Source: an uncultured Clostridium sp.
Lineage (GTDB): Bacteria; Bacillota; Clostridia; Clostridiales; Clostridiaceae
Length of the DNA: 26,778 nt
Reading direction: 5' to 3'
Assembly: GCA_900547475.1 (NCBI GenBank)
Contig: URGW01000043.1
Coordinates: 1 to 26,778 of the forward strand
The notes beneath the pieces are model-generated. The model was not told the origin of the DNA. It saw only the letters and a program-made list of their open reading frames with translations, and did not search any database. The translations under genes were made by a program, and so were the position numbers. Shown piece by piece: positions 1-8,068 of the stretch; the stretch's first letter is position 1; every line of letters starts with the position of its first letter.

Positions 1-125
1 GGAACGAAGTGACTTTCGAAGCTTTAGCTCTTTTTATGGAAAAAACAATATAAATTCTTAACGCAAATTACACAATTTATGGAGGTTATATCATTAATTT
101 TTCGGCTCCACGTAACGAACAATAG
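1..125. repeat. Left copy of ~120-bp inverted terminal repeat
   Basis: From about base 11 this stretch matches the reverse complement of the last ~120 bases of the window, with roughly 90% identity by eye and one or two single-base indels. Shared blocks include GACTTTCGAAGCTTTAGCTC and ATTCTTAACGCAAATTACAC. It starts 8 bases past the gloA stop codon, so relative to gloA it is a downstream element. The right copy sits in the same relation to aspS. I see no ORF in it. It may be a dispersed intergenic repeat or structured RNA; the family is not recognised. Confidence 0.8.
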
Positions 126-132
126 AATTCAA

Positions 133-513
133 TTATGATCTGATTACTTCAACTTTGTAGCCATCTGGATCTGTAACGAAGTAGTAGTGAGGTGCTTCAC
201 CAGGCAGTCCTTTTAGATCAGTTACTTCGTAACCAAGTGATATATGTTTGTCCCTTAAAGATTCAATTTCAGGATGGCCTATAGCTATGTGGCTAAAACC
301 ATTTCCAAGATCATAAGGTTTTTCAGGATTGTAGTTATAAGTTAATTCTAATTCATAACCACCTTCTTTATCTGATAAATAAACTAATGTGAAGTTATGT
401 TCAGGAAACTCCTTTCTTCTAGTTTCAATTAAACCTAAAGCATTTTGATAGAATTCTAATGATTTTTCTAAATCCATAACTCTAATACAAGTATGTAACA
501 TTTTAATAGACAT
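133..513 (-). CDS. gloA: Lactoylglutathione lyase (glyoxalase I) family protein
   Basis: A 126-residue single-domain VOC-fold protein of the usual length for bacterial glyoxalase I, which isomerises the hemithioacetal of methylglyoxal and a thiol to an S-lactoyl thioester in the cytoplasm. The four expected metal ligands are visible: H7, E56, H75 and E122, matching the H/E/H/E set of E. coli GloA in spacing. The C-terminal segment TDPDGYKVEVI is typical. The start is fixed by AGGAGG seven bases upstream. Since most clostridia lack glutathione, the thiol cofactor is uncertain and another VOC-type reaction is possible. It is transcribed alone, divergently from the thioredoxin-like gene, and its 3' end abuts the left repeat. 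Confidence 0.88.
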   Translation of the reverse strand: MSIKMLHTCIRVMDLEKSLEFYQNALGLIETRRKEFPEHNFTLVYLSDKEGGYELELTYNYNPEKPYDLGNGFSHIAIGHPEIESLRDKHISLGYEVTDLKGLPGEAPHYYFVTDPDGYKVEVIRS

Positions 514-550
514 AATATACCTCCTAAATTATATAAAATTTATTTTATTA

Positions 551-579
551 ATTATATCAATATAGGAAGTTTATTACAA
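551..579 (-). promoter_or_regulatory. Candidate SigA-type promoter of gloA
   Basis: Reading the minus strand, TTGTAA (574-579) is followed after 17 bases by a perfect TATAAT (551-556), about 40 bases before the gloA start codon. The match is to the vegetative consensus; no experimental support. Confidence 0.55.
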
Positions 580-715
580 GAGTTGACTTGTGATTATTGA
601 GAGGAGTAGAAATAATAAGTTAATTATGATAATATTAATAGATATATAGTTAAATATGAATATATATATTCTATTTATAATTAAATGTATTTTAAATTTA
701 TTTAGGGGAGTAAGT

Positions 716-1246
716 ATGTTAACGGATGTTGAACTGATGGATTATGAGGAATATTTAAATAATGCTAATGATGAAGAAATAATATTTATTAATGAGTTAT
801 ATGATCAAGGACAAATTTTAGAAGACGGATTAAGAGATATAATAAGCTTAAAACAAGATATTAAAATATTAGTAATAACATCAACCAAATGTAAGGATTC
901 AGCAACAATAATACCATTTTTAATAAAACTTTCTCAATTTAATGAGAATATTGAAGTAAATTTTTTATTAAAAAAGGACAATGAAGAGTTATTAAGAAAG
1001 TTATCTGGAGAAATGAAGCTACCGACTATTATGGTTATGGATAGTGATAATAATGTAATTAGAAAGTTTGTAGAGTTTCCTAAGGGAGTAAAGGATATTT
1101 TAATAAATAGTCCAAAGGAAGAGACACAGAAAGTAATTGATGAAATGAGAAATGGAAAATATAATGATTTAATTCAGTTAGACTTAATTAAGTTTATTAC
1201 TGGTAAAAAATATGAATATATATCATTTGAAAGATTAGATAAGTAA
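716..1246 (+). CDS. Thioredoxin-family protein with CKDS active site
   Basis: A 176-residue protein starting at the ATG at 716, preceded by AGGGGAG at 704-710. An upstream in-frame ATG at 656 would add 20 residues but has no ribosome binding site. The centre looks like a thioredoxin fold: a beta strand ILVITST leading into C59-K-D-S62, then a helix, and the conserved cis-proline loop KLPT (P103). It resembles the Thioredoxin_9-type family of Firmicutes. The second, resolving cysteine of CxxC is replaced by serine, so it cannot form the usual intramolecular disulfide. A monothiol or bacillithiol/mixed-disulfide role is possible but inferred. A terminator-like hairpin separates it from the radical SAM gene 53 bases downstream. 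Confidence 0.7.
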   Translation: MLTDVELMDYEEYLNNANDEEIIFINELYDQGQILEDGLRDIISLKQDIKILVITSTKCKDSATIIPFLIKLSQFNENIEVNFLLKKDNEELLRKLSGEMKLPTIMVMDSDNNVIRKFVEFPKGVKDILINSPKEETQKVIDEMRNGKYNDLIQLDLIKFITGKKYEYISFERLDK

Positions 1247-1252
1247 GGTTAG

Positions 1253-1278
1253 ACGTAGAAGATTTCTTCTATGTTTTT
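1253..1278 (+). terminator. Short intrinsic terminator between thioredoxin-like and radical SAM genes
   Basis: ACGTAGAAG (1253-1261) pairs with CTTCTATGT (1266-1274, one G-U pair), with a four-base loop, followed by a T5 run at 1274-1278. With only 53 bases between the genes, it may act as an attenuator inside an operon. Confidence 0.55.
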
Positions 1279-1299
1279 ATATAAGGAGAAGATTAACAA

Positions 1300-2175
1300 A
1301 TGAGAAAGTTTAAAAAGGTATATATAGAGATTACCAATGTTTGTAATTTAAGTTGTAACTTTTGTCCAAAAACTAAAAGAAAATATAAATTTATGAATAA
1401 AGAAGAATTTACTTATATTTTAAATGAAGTAAAGCCATTTACAGAACATATATATTTTCATTTAATGGGAGAACCTTTATTAAATGAAGATATAGAATAT
1501 TTTTTTGAGGAAAGTAGAAATAAAGGACTTCACGTTAATTTAACAACTAATGGTACTTTATTAAGTAAGGTTGGAGATAAGCTTATTAAAGCAAAGTCAT
1601 TAAGACAAGTGAACATTTCCCTTCATAGCTTTGAAGCAAATAAGAAAACTGTAGAGTTAGAAGAATACTTGGATAGTGTTACTGATTTCATAATAAAGGC
1701 TAGGGAAAATAGTGATATAATTTGTGCAATACGATTATGGAATATGGATAATGATGATTTAAAGGGAGAAAATAACTTAAATAAAGATATTTTAAAAATG
1801 CTTGAAGATAAGTTGAAGCTTGATTTTTCATTATCAGAAAAACTACAGGAAAGTAATAGGATTAAATTAAAAGATAAAGTATATTTAAATATGGCAGAAA
1901 AATTTCAATGGCCAGATATAAAAATTGATAGTTTGGGAGAAAATGTTTTTTGCCATGGACTTAGGAACCAAATAGGAATTTTAGTAGATGGTACTGTTGT
2001 ACCATGTTGTTTAGATAGTGAAGGGAATTTAGCTTTAGGAAATATTTTTGAGAGACCATTAAAAGAGGTATTAACTGGTGATAGAGCAACTAATATATAT
2101 AATGGGTTTTCAAGAAGAGTAGCAGTTGAAAGTTTATGTAAAAAGTGTGGCTATGCCACTAGATTTAAAAAGTAA
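1300..2175 (+). CDS. Radical SAM/SPASM-domain protein
   Basis: A 291-residue protein with the radical SAM signature C15-x3-C19-x2-C22 binding the 4Fe-4S cluster that cleaves S-adenosylmethionine, and the GEP motif (57-59). The C-terminal part carries SPASM-like cysteines: C218, the adjacent pair C236-C237 and C280-x2-C283, likely ligands of an auxiliary cluster. SPASM enzymes modify peptides, tRNA or cofactors, but no precursor peptide is visible beside it, so the substrate is unknown. The start follows AAGGAG at 1283-1288. A strong terminator follows. The only close neighbour on the same strand is the CKDS thioredoxin-like gene. The fold assignment is sure; the function is open. Confidence 0.88.
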   Translation: MRKFKKVYIEITNVCNLSCNFCPKTKRKYKFMNKEEFTYILNEVKPFTEHIYFHLMGEPLLNEDIEYFFEESRNKGLHVNLTTNGTLLSKVGDKLIKAKSLRQVNISLHSFEANKKTVELEEYLDSVTDFIIKARENSDIICAIRLWNMDNDDLKGENNLNKDILKMLEDKLKLDFSLSEKLQESNRIKLKDKVYLNMAEKFQWPDIKIDSLGENVFCHGLRNQIGILVDGTVVPCCLDSEGNLALGNIFERPLKEVLTGDRATNIYNGFSRRVAVESLCKKCGYATRFKK

Positions 2176-2185
2176 TAATTAGTAA

Positions 2186-2224
2186 AAACACCTAATAAGG
2201 CTAATATCCTTATTAGGTGTTTTA
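2186..2224. terminator. Bidirectional intrinsic terminator
   Basis: ACACCTAATAAGG (2188-2200) pairs perfectly with CCTTATTAGGTGT (2208-2220) around a 7-base loop. T runs lie on both sides, so it can serve the radical SAM gene and the convergent beta-propeller gene. Confidence 0.9.
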
Positions 2225-2230
2225 TATAGA

Positions 2231-3757
2231 CTAAAAAAAGTTATGATAGGTTTCTTTAGGAATAAATTTTAATAATGTTGGTATATAATTATTTAACAAT
2301 TCAAAGTTGTCGTTAATTTTTTTTTGGATGGATAATAGGCATCTGTAGTTTTTTCTCATTGAGTAACAGTGAGTATGCTCAGATTTAAACCTAACTTTCC
2401 AAACTTCGCAACCTTCAAAAGGATTAGCTGTACCAATATAAAGAATGTTAGAAGAATCCACAAATAGTGTTCTGCCACCATAATTATATCTGCTAGCTAA
2501 ACCATTTAAGAATATAGGAGTAAAGTTAATTCCATCAGTAGATTCATAAAGATCGAATCCAAATGGATAGCCTATGGAGTTTAATTGAGAAACTATAGAT
2601 TGATATATTTTAATAAGTGAATTGGTTGTTACAGTACCAATTTTACTTTCTATTTCAGTTCTATTTGTAATTAGGGTTTCTAATATAATCTCCATATTGA
2701 TTGAAGTATCAAAAGTACTTATTAATAATTTTCCGTGATATTCTTTAATTTGCCATGCATATACATTAAAAGGATTACTAAAGCCAGAATTTAAACCAGA
2801 TAAGCTATTACCTCTCGTTCCTTTAGAGGGAGATGAAGGGATTATAGCTTTACCACCTATAACTAATTGCCAGTTGTCATTAGGAGCAATTCTTATAATG
2901 TCACATCCCATTGGTGTAACCCAAGCTAGGGGAAGTCTCTTAGTAGCACTTACGTAAAGATAGTTTTTATAAATTCCCATACTTAGAGTATATTGATTTG
3001 TAGCATCTCCAAATCCATTATCCACAATAAGAGTCCAATCATTTAGTTTAGGTATAGAGCCATTTGTTCTCCAGACTTGAACTCCATCAGGATTATTAGT
3101 AGAAACATAAATTTTATCATTAAAAACTATCATTTCACTTATAGAGCCATTAGGATTTTTAGATTTATCATATAAAGGGTTTTCATTATCTATCATAGGC
3201 TCCCAAGGATAAAATTCAGGATCTATACTACTATATAAGTTAGGCGTTGAAGTAGGATTTTTTTCATCAATAGTTGCAATGTATAATTTCCCTTTATGAC
3301 TTATCATTGCACGAGAAGAAGTTCCTTTAAGAACTCTGTCAGAAATAGGAAACCAATTTACTCCATTATTTGATTTAAATATCTTTAAGTTTTCGCCATA
3401 GCTAGCAGCATATAGGAAGTTATTTCCATTAAAAGGTTTATGAGAAATTATAAATCTAATACCAGATATTTTAAGATAGTCTGGAGCTGAATAGACCTTT
3501 TCCCAGGAAAGGGAATCATTCCTTTTATACCTCCAAATTTCAGGTGAATTATTAACTACTGATGGAGTTAGTGAAATAGGAGTAATAATTTCTGGTGAAA
3601 TACTATTTAGTATATTATAAGCAACATTTCTTCCAGTGCCAACATAGATATATTGATCTAATTGACTAATTGACCAAGCGTAATTATTTTGACGAGCATT
3701 ATTTAAATCATTACAATCAAACCCATTTGTTTGAGTAGTATTTTTAAAAGAATACAT
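2231..3757 (-). CDS. Large beta-propeller-like protein of unknown function
   Basis: A 508-residue protein with no signal peptide or membrane segment, started by ATG after AAGGAG. Along its length I see at least six recurring units of the form hydrophobic-x-G/N-x-L/IY-(I/V)-(A/S/G)-T, for example YIYVGTGR, FLYAASYG, LYIATID, IYVSTNN, LYVSATKR, LLISTFD and ILYIGTAN. Several are followed by a W/F-x-S-x-(N/D)-G turn such as FKSNNGVNW, VWRTNG and YESTDGINF. This is the pattern of propeller blades of the Kelch or sialidase Asp-box type. No catalytic residues were identified. Its last ~60 residues after the final blade are Lys/Asn-rich and helical-looking. It stands alone between two terminators or promoters. 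Such domains usually bind proteins or glycans; the function here is unknown. Confidence 0.6.
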   Translation of the reverse strand: MYSFKNTTQTNGFDCNDLNNARQNNYAWSISQLDQYIYVGTGRNVAYNILNSISPEIITPISLTPSVVNNSPEIWRYKRNDSLSWEKVYSAPDYLKISGIRFIISHKPFNGNNFLYAASYGENLKIFKSNNGVNWFPISDRVLKGTSSRAMISHKGKLYIATIDEKNPTSTPNLYSSIDPEFYPWEPMIDNENPLYDKSKNPNGSISEMIVFNDKIYVSTNNPDGVQVWRTNGSIPKLNDWTLIVDNGFGDATNQYTLSMGIYKNYLYVSATKRLPLAWVTPMGCDIIRIAPNDNWQLVIGGKAIIPSSPSKGTRGNSLSGLNSGFSNPFNVYAWQIKEYHGKLLISTFDTSINMEIILETLITNRTEIESKIGTVTTNSLIKIYQSIVSQLNSIGYPFGFDLYESTDGINFTPIFLNGLASRYNYGGRTLFVDSSNILYIGTANPFEGCEVWKVRFKSEHTHCYSMRKNYRCLLSIQKKINDNFELLNNYIPTLLKFIPKETYHNFF

Positions 3758-3860
3758 AATATAAATTCTCCTTTATCATTTGGTTTTTTATAGAATTTAA
3801 ATCTCATATATAATATATGAAAAGATAAAATTGTAAGTTACATTTAAGATATAAATTGGG

Positions 3861-3889
3861 TTGACATTTATTAAAAAAATTGTTTAAAT
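3861..3889 (+). promoter_or_regulatory. Candidate promoter of the amino-acid antiporter gene
   Basis: A perfect TTGACA (3861-3866) is followed after 17 bases by TTAAAT (3884-3889), about 78 bases upstream of the start codon. The -10 matches the consensus at four of six positions. Confidence 0.45.
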
Positions 3890-3966
3890 TACTTGTATGG
3901 AAAAATGTCGAAAAATATAAAATTAAAATAAAAATGATATTTTATACCCTACGATAAGGAGGAAAA

Positions 3967-5286
3967 ATGGAAAACAAAAGTTTAAAAAAAGAAATTAGTC
4001 TTTTTATGGCTACAATGCTTGTTTGTGGTAATATGATTGGTTCTGGAGTATTTATGTTACCATCAACATTAGCACAGGTTTCAGGACCGGGTGCTACTAT
4101 AATTGCATGGATTTTAACTACAATTGGATCTATATTAATTGCAATATCATTTGCAAATCTTGGAACGAAATATCCTTCAACAGGAGGAGCTTACCAATAT
4201 ACAAAAGAGGCCTTTGGAGATTTTACTGGTTTTTTAAGTGCTTGGCTTTATTGGAATGGATCATGGATTGGAAATGCAGCAATAATAGTTGCTATTACTA
4301 GTTATGCATCAGCTGTTATTCCTATATTGAATAATCAGATAGTATCAATAATATTTTCAAGCTCAATTTTATGGATTTTTACTTTAGTTAATGTAGCAGG
4401 AGTAAAAAAAGCTGGAAAAATTCAAGCTTTTGTTACAGTATTTAAGATTGGATTTTTTGCATTATTTATAATAATTGCATTTTTAAATTTTAATACAGCT
4501 AATATATTACCAATATTTCCAGAGGGAAAGGGACTTAGTACAGTTCCATTAGCAGCAACTTCAACACTTTGGGCATTTGTAGGATTAGAAAGTGCAACAG
4601 TAACAGCCGGAGAATTAAAGAATCCTGAAAAAAATATAAGAAAAAGTACAATTTATGGAATTGTAATAGCAGCAATAATATATTTATTAATAAGTATAGG
4701 GAGTATGGGTGCTATGAGCAATTCAGAACTTGCACAAAGTTCAGCTCCACTTACAGATATACTTACAAATGCATTAGGAAATGAAGTAGGTAAGATATTA
4801 ACAATTGCTGTTGTTGTTTGTATTTTAGGAACAATAATTGGATGGCTTTTATCTACAGCTAGAGTTGGGTATGCAGCAGGAGTTGATGGAGTTTTTCCAA
4901 AGTTTTTTGGTAAAGTAAGTAATAAGACAGGTACACCTATAAATTCATTAATTTTTAGCTCTGCATTAGTAAATATATTATTAGTTATGAATTTCCAAAA
5001 AGGTATGGTTGATACATTTACATTTATAACAATACTTGCAACACTTTCGTACTTACCAGTATATTTATTAAGTGTAGCAGCGGAAATGATGCTTACTTTT
5101 AAAGGAGAAAATGAATTTAACTTTAAGATATTTATTAAAAAATCAATACTACCCTTATTAGCATTTATATATGTTATTTGGACTATATATGGTTCAGGTG
5201 CAGAAATTGTTATGTGGGGATTCATATTAATGTTAGCAGGTATACCAGTATATATATATAATCATCACAAAAATAAGTTAGGATAA
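3967..5286 (+). CDS. APC-family amino acid antiporter (AdiC/PotE-like)
   Basis: A 439-residue membrane protein with about 12 transmembrane helices, started by ATG after AAGGAGG. It follows the basic amino acid/polyamine antiporter (APA) pattern: the TM1 substrate-binding loop GSGVF (25-29), TM6 segment TLWAFVGLESA with W202, and W293 in TM8. From memory, W202 and W293 align with the substrate-stacking and gating tryptophans of E. coli AdiC. C-terminally SGAEIVMWG also resembles AdiC. Likely cargo is an arginine/agmatine, ornithine/putrescine or similar pair exchanged across the cytoplasmic membrane. No decarboxylase or deiminase gene is adjacent to settle the substrate. It appears monocistronic, closed by a long hairpin. 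Confidence 0.8.
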   Translation: MENKSLKKEISLFMATMLVCGNMIGSGVFMLPSTLAQVSGPGATIIAWILTTIGSILIAISFANLGTKYPSTGGAYQYTKEAFGDFTGFLSAWLYWNGSWIGNAAIIVAITSYASAVIPILNNQIVSIIFSSSILWIFTLVNVAGVKKAGKIQAFVTVFKIGFFALFIIIAFLNFNTANILPIFPEGKGLSTVPLAATSTLWAFVGLESATVTAGELKNPEKNIRKSTIYGIVIAAIIYLLISIGSMGAMSNSELAQSSAPLTDILTNALGNEVGKILTIAVVVCILGTIIGWLLSTARVGYAAGVDGVFPKFFGKVSNKTGTPINSLIFSSALVNILLVMNFQKGMVDTFTFITILATLSYLPVYLLSVAAEMMLTFKGENEFNFKIFIKKSILPLLAFIYVIWTIYGSGAEIVMWGFILMLAGIPVYIYNHHKNKLG

Positions 5287-5291
5287 ATTTA

Positions 5292-5363
5292 TAAAAAGTC
5301 AGTAATTATTTAAACTATTGAATGTCTACTAAGTAGAATACTGTTTGAATTACTGACTTTTTG
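5292..5363. terminator. Long hairpin terminator after the antiporter gene
   Basis: AAAAAGTCAGTAATT (about 5293-5307) pairs with AATTACTGACTTTTT (about 5348-5362). Inside are a second imperfect stem (TTTAAAC/GTTTGAA) and a small TCTACT/AGTAGA hairpin, so the whole 70 bases can fold as one long arm. T runs occur on both strands. Confidence 0.75.
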
Positions 5364-5469
5364 TGAATTTAAGTTAATTTTATAAATATTTAACTTTAAG
5401 AAATTTTAATAAATTTTCATTATAAAGTATGTTAAAATAGATGTATTATTTACACTTGGAGGAAAAAGG

Positions 5470-6633
5470 ATGAAAATAAATTGGAATAATAAATATGCAA
5501 CAATAGCAATGTATGCATTTTTGGTTATTTGTGGAAGCATACTTTTGTATTTAGGGATCTCACATATAACTTTAATAAAGGGCAGTGTTAACGATTTTGT
5601 TGGTACGTTACAACCATTTATTATAGGAGGAGCATTATCATATTTATTAAACTTTATTTTAAGATTTTATGAGGATAAGATCTTATCAAATGATTTTTTT
5701 AAGAAGTTAAAAAAATCATATAAAAGAAGTGTAGGATTATTATTAACTTATATTACAGCAAGTATAATTACATATTTATTTATACAATTTGTATTACCAC
5801 AATTGGTAGATAGTATTGTGGGATTAGTAAATAGTATACCTGAATATTTAAATGAGTTAACAAGAGTTACTAATGATATATTTGATAATTTAAATTTACA
5901 ACCAGAATATATTAATTTAATTACTGATAAATTTGGCGAATCAGTTACATATATTATAACAATGATAAGTAATCTTATTCCTATTATTGGTAATTTTGTG
6001 GTAGGGGCAACATCTAGTATATTAAATATAATAATAGGAATAATAATATCTATTTATATATTAATAGATAAAGAAAAATTTATGGCATTAGGAAAAAAGG
6101 TTGTATATGCATTATGCTCAAAAGAAAAGGCTAAATTTATTTTAAGATTAGCAACTCAAAGTAACATGACTTTTAGTAGATTTATTGGTGGTAAAATTTT
6201 AGATTCTTTTATAATAGGAGTATTGACATTTTTAATATTAACTATATTTAAAATGCCATATGTATTATTGGTTTCAGTAATAGTTGGGGTTACTAATATT
6301 ATTCCTTTCTTTGGACCGTTTATAGGGGGAATACCAGCAGCAATAATTATATTATTTGTATCTCCAATACAAGCATTATGGTTTATTGTAATCATAGTTG
6401 TAATTCAGCAGATTGATGGAAATATAATTGGACCTAAGATATTGGGAGATTCAATTGGAATATCTGCATTTTGGATATTGTTCTCACTATTGGTTGCAGC
6501 TAAGTTTATGGGATTTGTTGGAATGATAATAGGAGTTCCTTTATTTGCAATATTTTATTCTATAATTAAAGAAATAATTGAAGAAAAATTAGCCAAAAAG
6601 GGATTACCTATAGAAACAGAAAAATATAAATAA
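5470..6633 (+). CDS. AI-2E family transporter (UPF0118/YtvI-type membrane protein)
   Basis: A 387-residue integral membrane protein started by ATG after TGGAGG. The order of segments is characteristic: two N-terminal helices, an amphipathic cytoplasmic stretch, a hydrophobic block around 180-200 and a C-terminal core with VGVTNIIPFFGPFIGGIPA and QQIDGNIIGPKILGDSIGIS, the family's hallmark PxxGP and IxGNxIxPxxxG motifs. Family members were first linked to autoinducer-2 export; others are Na+/H+ antiporters or of unknown cargo, so transport substrate is not assigned. It has no operon partner: the next gene begins after a 140-base structured leader. Confidence 0.85.
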   Translation: MKINWNNKYATIAMYAFLVICGSILLYLGISHITLIKGSVNDFVGTLQPFIIGGALSYLLNFILRFYEDKILSNDFFKKLKKSYKRSVGLLLTYITASIITYLFIQFVLPQLVDSIVGLVNSIPEYLNELTRVTNDIFDNLNLQPEYINLITDKFGESVTYIITMISNLIPIIGNFVVGATSSILNIIIGIIISIYILIDKEKFMALGKKVVYALCSKEKAKFILRLATQSNMTFSRFIGGKILDSFIIGVLTFLILTIFKMPYVLLVSVIVGVTNIIPFFGPFIGGIPAAIIILFVSPIQALWFIVIIVVIQQIDGNIIGPKILGDSIGISAFWILFSLLVAAKFMGFVGMIIGVPLFAIFYSIIKEIIEEKLAKKGLPIETEKYK

Positions 6634-6663
6634 TATTACTAATTATGTATATTAATTTTAAAA

Positions 6664-6754
6664 GTGTCTATAATATAATAATGTAAAGACACGGAAGGTA
6701 TACAAACAGTAACTAATAATTTATTATTTTGTTGTTATTTTTGTTTAGACCTTT
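6664..6754 (+). promoter_or_regulatory. Structured leader of the zinc-ribbon gene
   Basis: Two hairpins can form before the ribosome binding site. GTGTCT (6664-6669) pairs with AGACAC (6687-6692). A longer imperfect arm uses GAAGGT (6694-6699) with ACCTTT (6749-6754), AAACA (6704-6708) with TGTTT (6742-6746) and AATAAT (6715-6720) with ATTATT (6723-6728). A TATAAT lies at 6669-6674 and could be a -10 box, which would leave only the second arm in the transcript. No U run follows, so it is not a simple terminator. Confidence 0.35.
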
Positions 6755-6775
6755 CATAGTATGGAGGAATTTTAA

Positions 6776-6931
6776 ATGGCAGACAAAACATTAACATGCA
6801 GAGACTGTGGAAGTGAATTTGTTTTCACAGAAGGAGAGCAAGAATTCTACAAGGAAAAAGGATTTGAAAATGAACCAACAAGATGTCCGGCTTGTAGAAA
6901 AGCTAAGAAACAACAAAATAATAGAAGATAA
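6776..6931 (+). CDS. Small zinc-ribbon domain protein
   Basis: A 51-residue ORF in a different frame from the longer open frame that overlaps it. The start is fixed by ATGGAGGAATTTTAAATG, a strong AGGAG-class site. The protein begins MADKTLTCRDCGSEF and contains C8-x2-C11 and C37-x2-C40, joined by an acidic-aromatic linker (FTEGEQEFYKEKGF) and ending in a basic tail. This matches the probable zinc-ribbon family zf-trcl (Pfam PF13451), widespread in Firmicutes. Its role is not established; nucleic-acid or protein binding is an inference. It is followed directly by a good terminator, so it is probably a short monocistronic message. Confidence 0.88.
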   Translation: MADKTLTCRDCGSEFVFTEGEQEFYKEKGFENEPTRCPACRKAKKQQNNRR

Positions 6932-6947
6932 TTATAAAGTATGTTTC

Positions 6948-6983
6948 TTAAGAGCTATAGATTTATTCTATAGCTCTTTTAAT
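6948..6983 (+). terminator. Intrinsic terminator of the zinc-ribbon gene
   Basis: AAGAGCTATAG (6950-6960) pairs perfectly with CTATAGCTCTT around a seven-base loop, followed by a T run to about 6980. Confidence 0.85.
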
Positions 6984-7028
6984 AAAAAAATCTAGTAATA
7001 TATCATTAGAAAGTTTCCAGATTTTTTT
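6983..7028 (-). terminator. Possible terminator of the TPR gene
   Basis: On the minus strand, AAAAAAATCTGG just after the TPR stop codon can pair with CTAGATTTTTTT about 20 bases on, ending in a T run. The stem is AT-only apart from its top, so confidence is low. Confidence 0.4.
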
Positions 7029-7029
7029 G

Positions 7030-7869
7030 TTATATAGAATTTAATGATTTTACCAAAATACAATTAAGAGCTTGTTCAACATCAGATTGGCTGATTAGAC
7101 TTACTAATGATTCATTTAATTCTTGAGCCTTTCTTAATAATTCTATTGATTTTTCAAAGTTTCCATTTTTATTTTCTATTAATGCTGTATAGTAATAAGG
7201 TTCAATAAAACGAACATTTTCATTAATTAAGGTATCAAAGTGTTTTTTTGCTTCATCAAACTTTTCAAGTTTATAGCAGATTTCTGCATAGTTAGATTTA
7301 ATTATATTATTATCAGGATTAAACTCCATAGCTTCATTTATATAATCTTTTGCTTCATCAAATTTATTAGAAAACAATAAAAATGATGTTAGTGTTTCAT
7401 ATATATAGGTGCTTTTATTATTATGTAATAGTTTTTTTAGAGAAGTTATTGCTTCTTCTTTAGAGGTAGTTTTCCAAATAACAATTGACTTTGTAACTTC
7501 TAAGTTTATAAAGTCATGTGGTTTAACATTTTTAATTTTTAAATTTTCATTTATATATTCTTTTGCTAATGAGGGTTTACCGTACTTTAATTCACAAATC
7601 AAGTAATTTGTTATTATAGGTGCATTTGCCCAAGGAGACATAGCAGCATCTCTGTAATATTCTAATGCCTTTTTATAATCTTCTAATTTATATGATTTCG
7701 TACCCTTAAATACTTTAATATAATGTTTTTTTGTTACTATTAAATAGATTAAAATTAATATTAACAATATAAGTATAGCAAATTGTGTTCCAAGGAAAAT
7801 TCCTGATAATAAGGATACCAGACCTATAGATAGTAAAATAATAGTACCTTTGTTTAAATTTTTTTTCAT
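7030..7869 (-). CDS. Membrane-anchored tetratricopeptide repeat protein
   Basis: I place the start at the ATG at 7869 (279 residues), because GGAGG (7875-7879) lies six bases upstream; an ATG seven codons earlier has no such site. Residues ~7-45 form two closely spaced hydrophobic helices with a short GTQ turn. After a basic stretch, the rest is helical with TPR units: LEDYKKALEYYRDA, FDEAKDYINEAMEFNPDN, YAEICYKLEKFDEAKKHFD and NFEKSIELLRKAQELN. TPRs act as protein-protein scaffolds on the cytoplasmic face of the membrane. No partner gene is adjacent. The gene is convergent with the zinc-ribbon gene. Function unknown. Confidence 0.8.
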   Translation of the reverse strand: MKKNLNKGTIILLSIGLVSLLSGIFLGTQFAILILLILILIYLIVTKKHYIKVFKGTKSYKLEDYKKALEYYRDAAMSPWANAPIITNYLICELKYGKPSLAKEYINENLKIKNVKPHDFINLEVTKSIVIWKTTSKEEAITSLKKLLHNNKSTYIYETLTSFLLFSNKFDEAKDYINEAMEFNPDNNIIKSNYAEICYKLEKFDEAKKHFDTLINENVRFIEPYYYTALIENKNGNFEKSIELLRKAQELNESLVSLISQSDVEQALNCILVKSLNSI

Positions 7870-8068
7870 AAAATCCTCCGTTAATTGCAATATTTATGAA
7901 ATTTTATTATATATATAAGTATAAAGTAGTAAAGCTAGTACATTATAGTTATTATTATACAATATGTAAATAATTTCACAAGTGATTAATAAAAAGTTAA
8001 TAGTTTTAATTGAAATAAAAAGGAGTATAATAAGTTTAGTGAAAATGTAAGGCAAGGAGAGAGTAGTA

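Noticed and set aside
1300..2175. RiPP biosynthetic cluster around the SPASM protein
   Set aside because: No precursor peptide, leader peptidase or dedicated exporter lies nearby; the flanking genes are unrelated.
4653..5225. 190-codon antisense ORF inside the antiporter gene
   Set aside because: It is the reverse-strand shadow of a membrane protein gene, with no ribosome binding site or family resemblance.
6807..6995. A 62-codon ORF overlapping the zinc-ribbon gene
   Set aside because: It starts mid-gene without a ribosome binding site and runs through the terminator hairpin; the 51-residue zinc-ribbon frame is the real gene.
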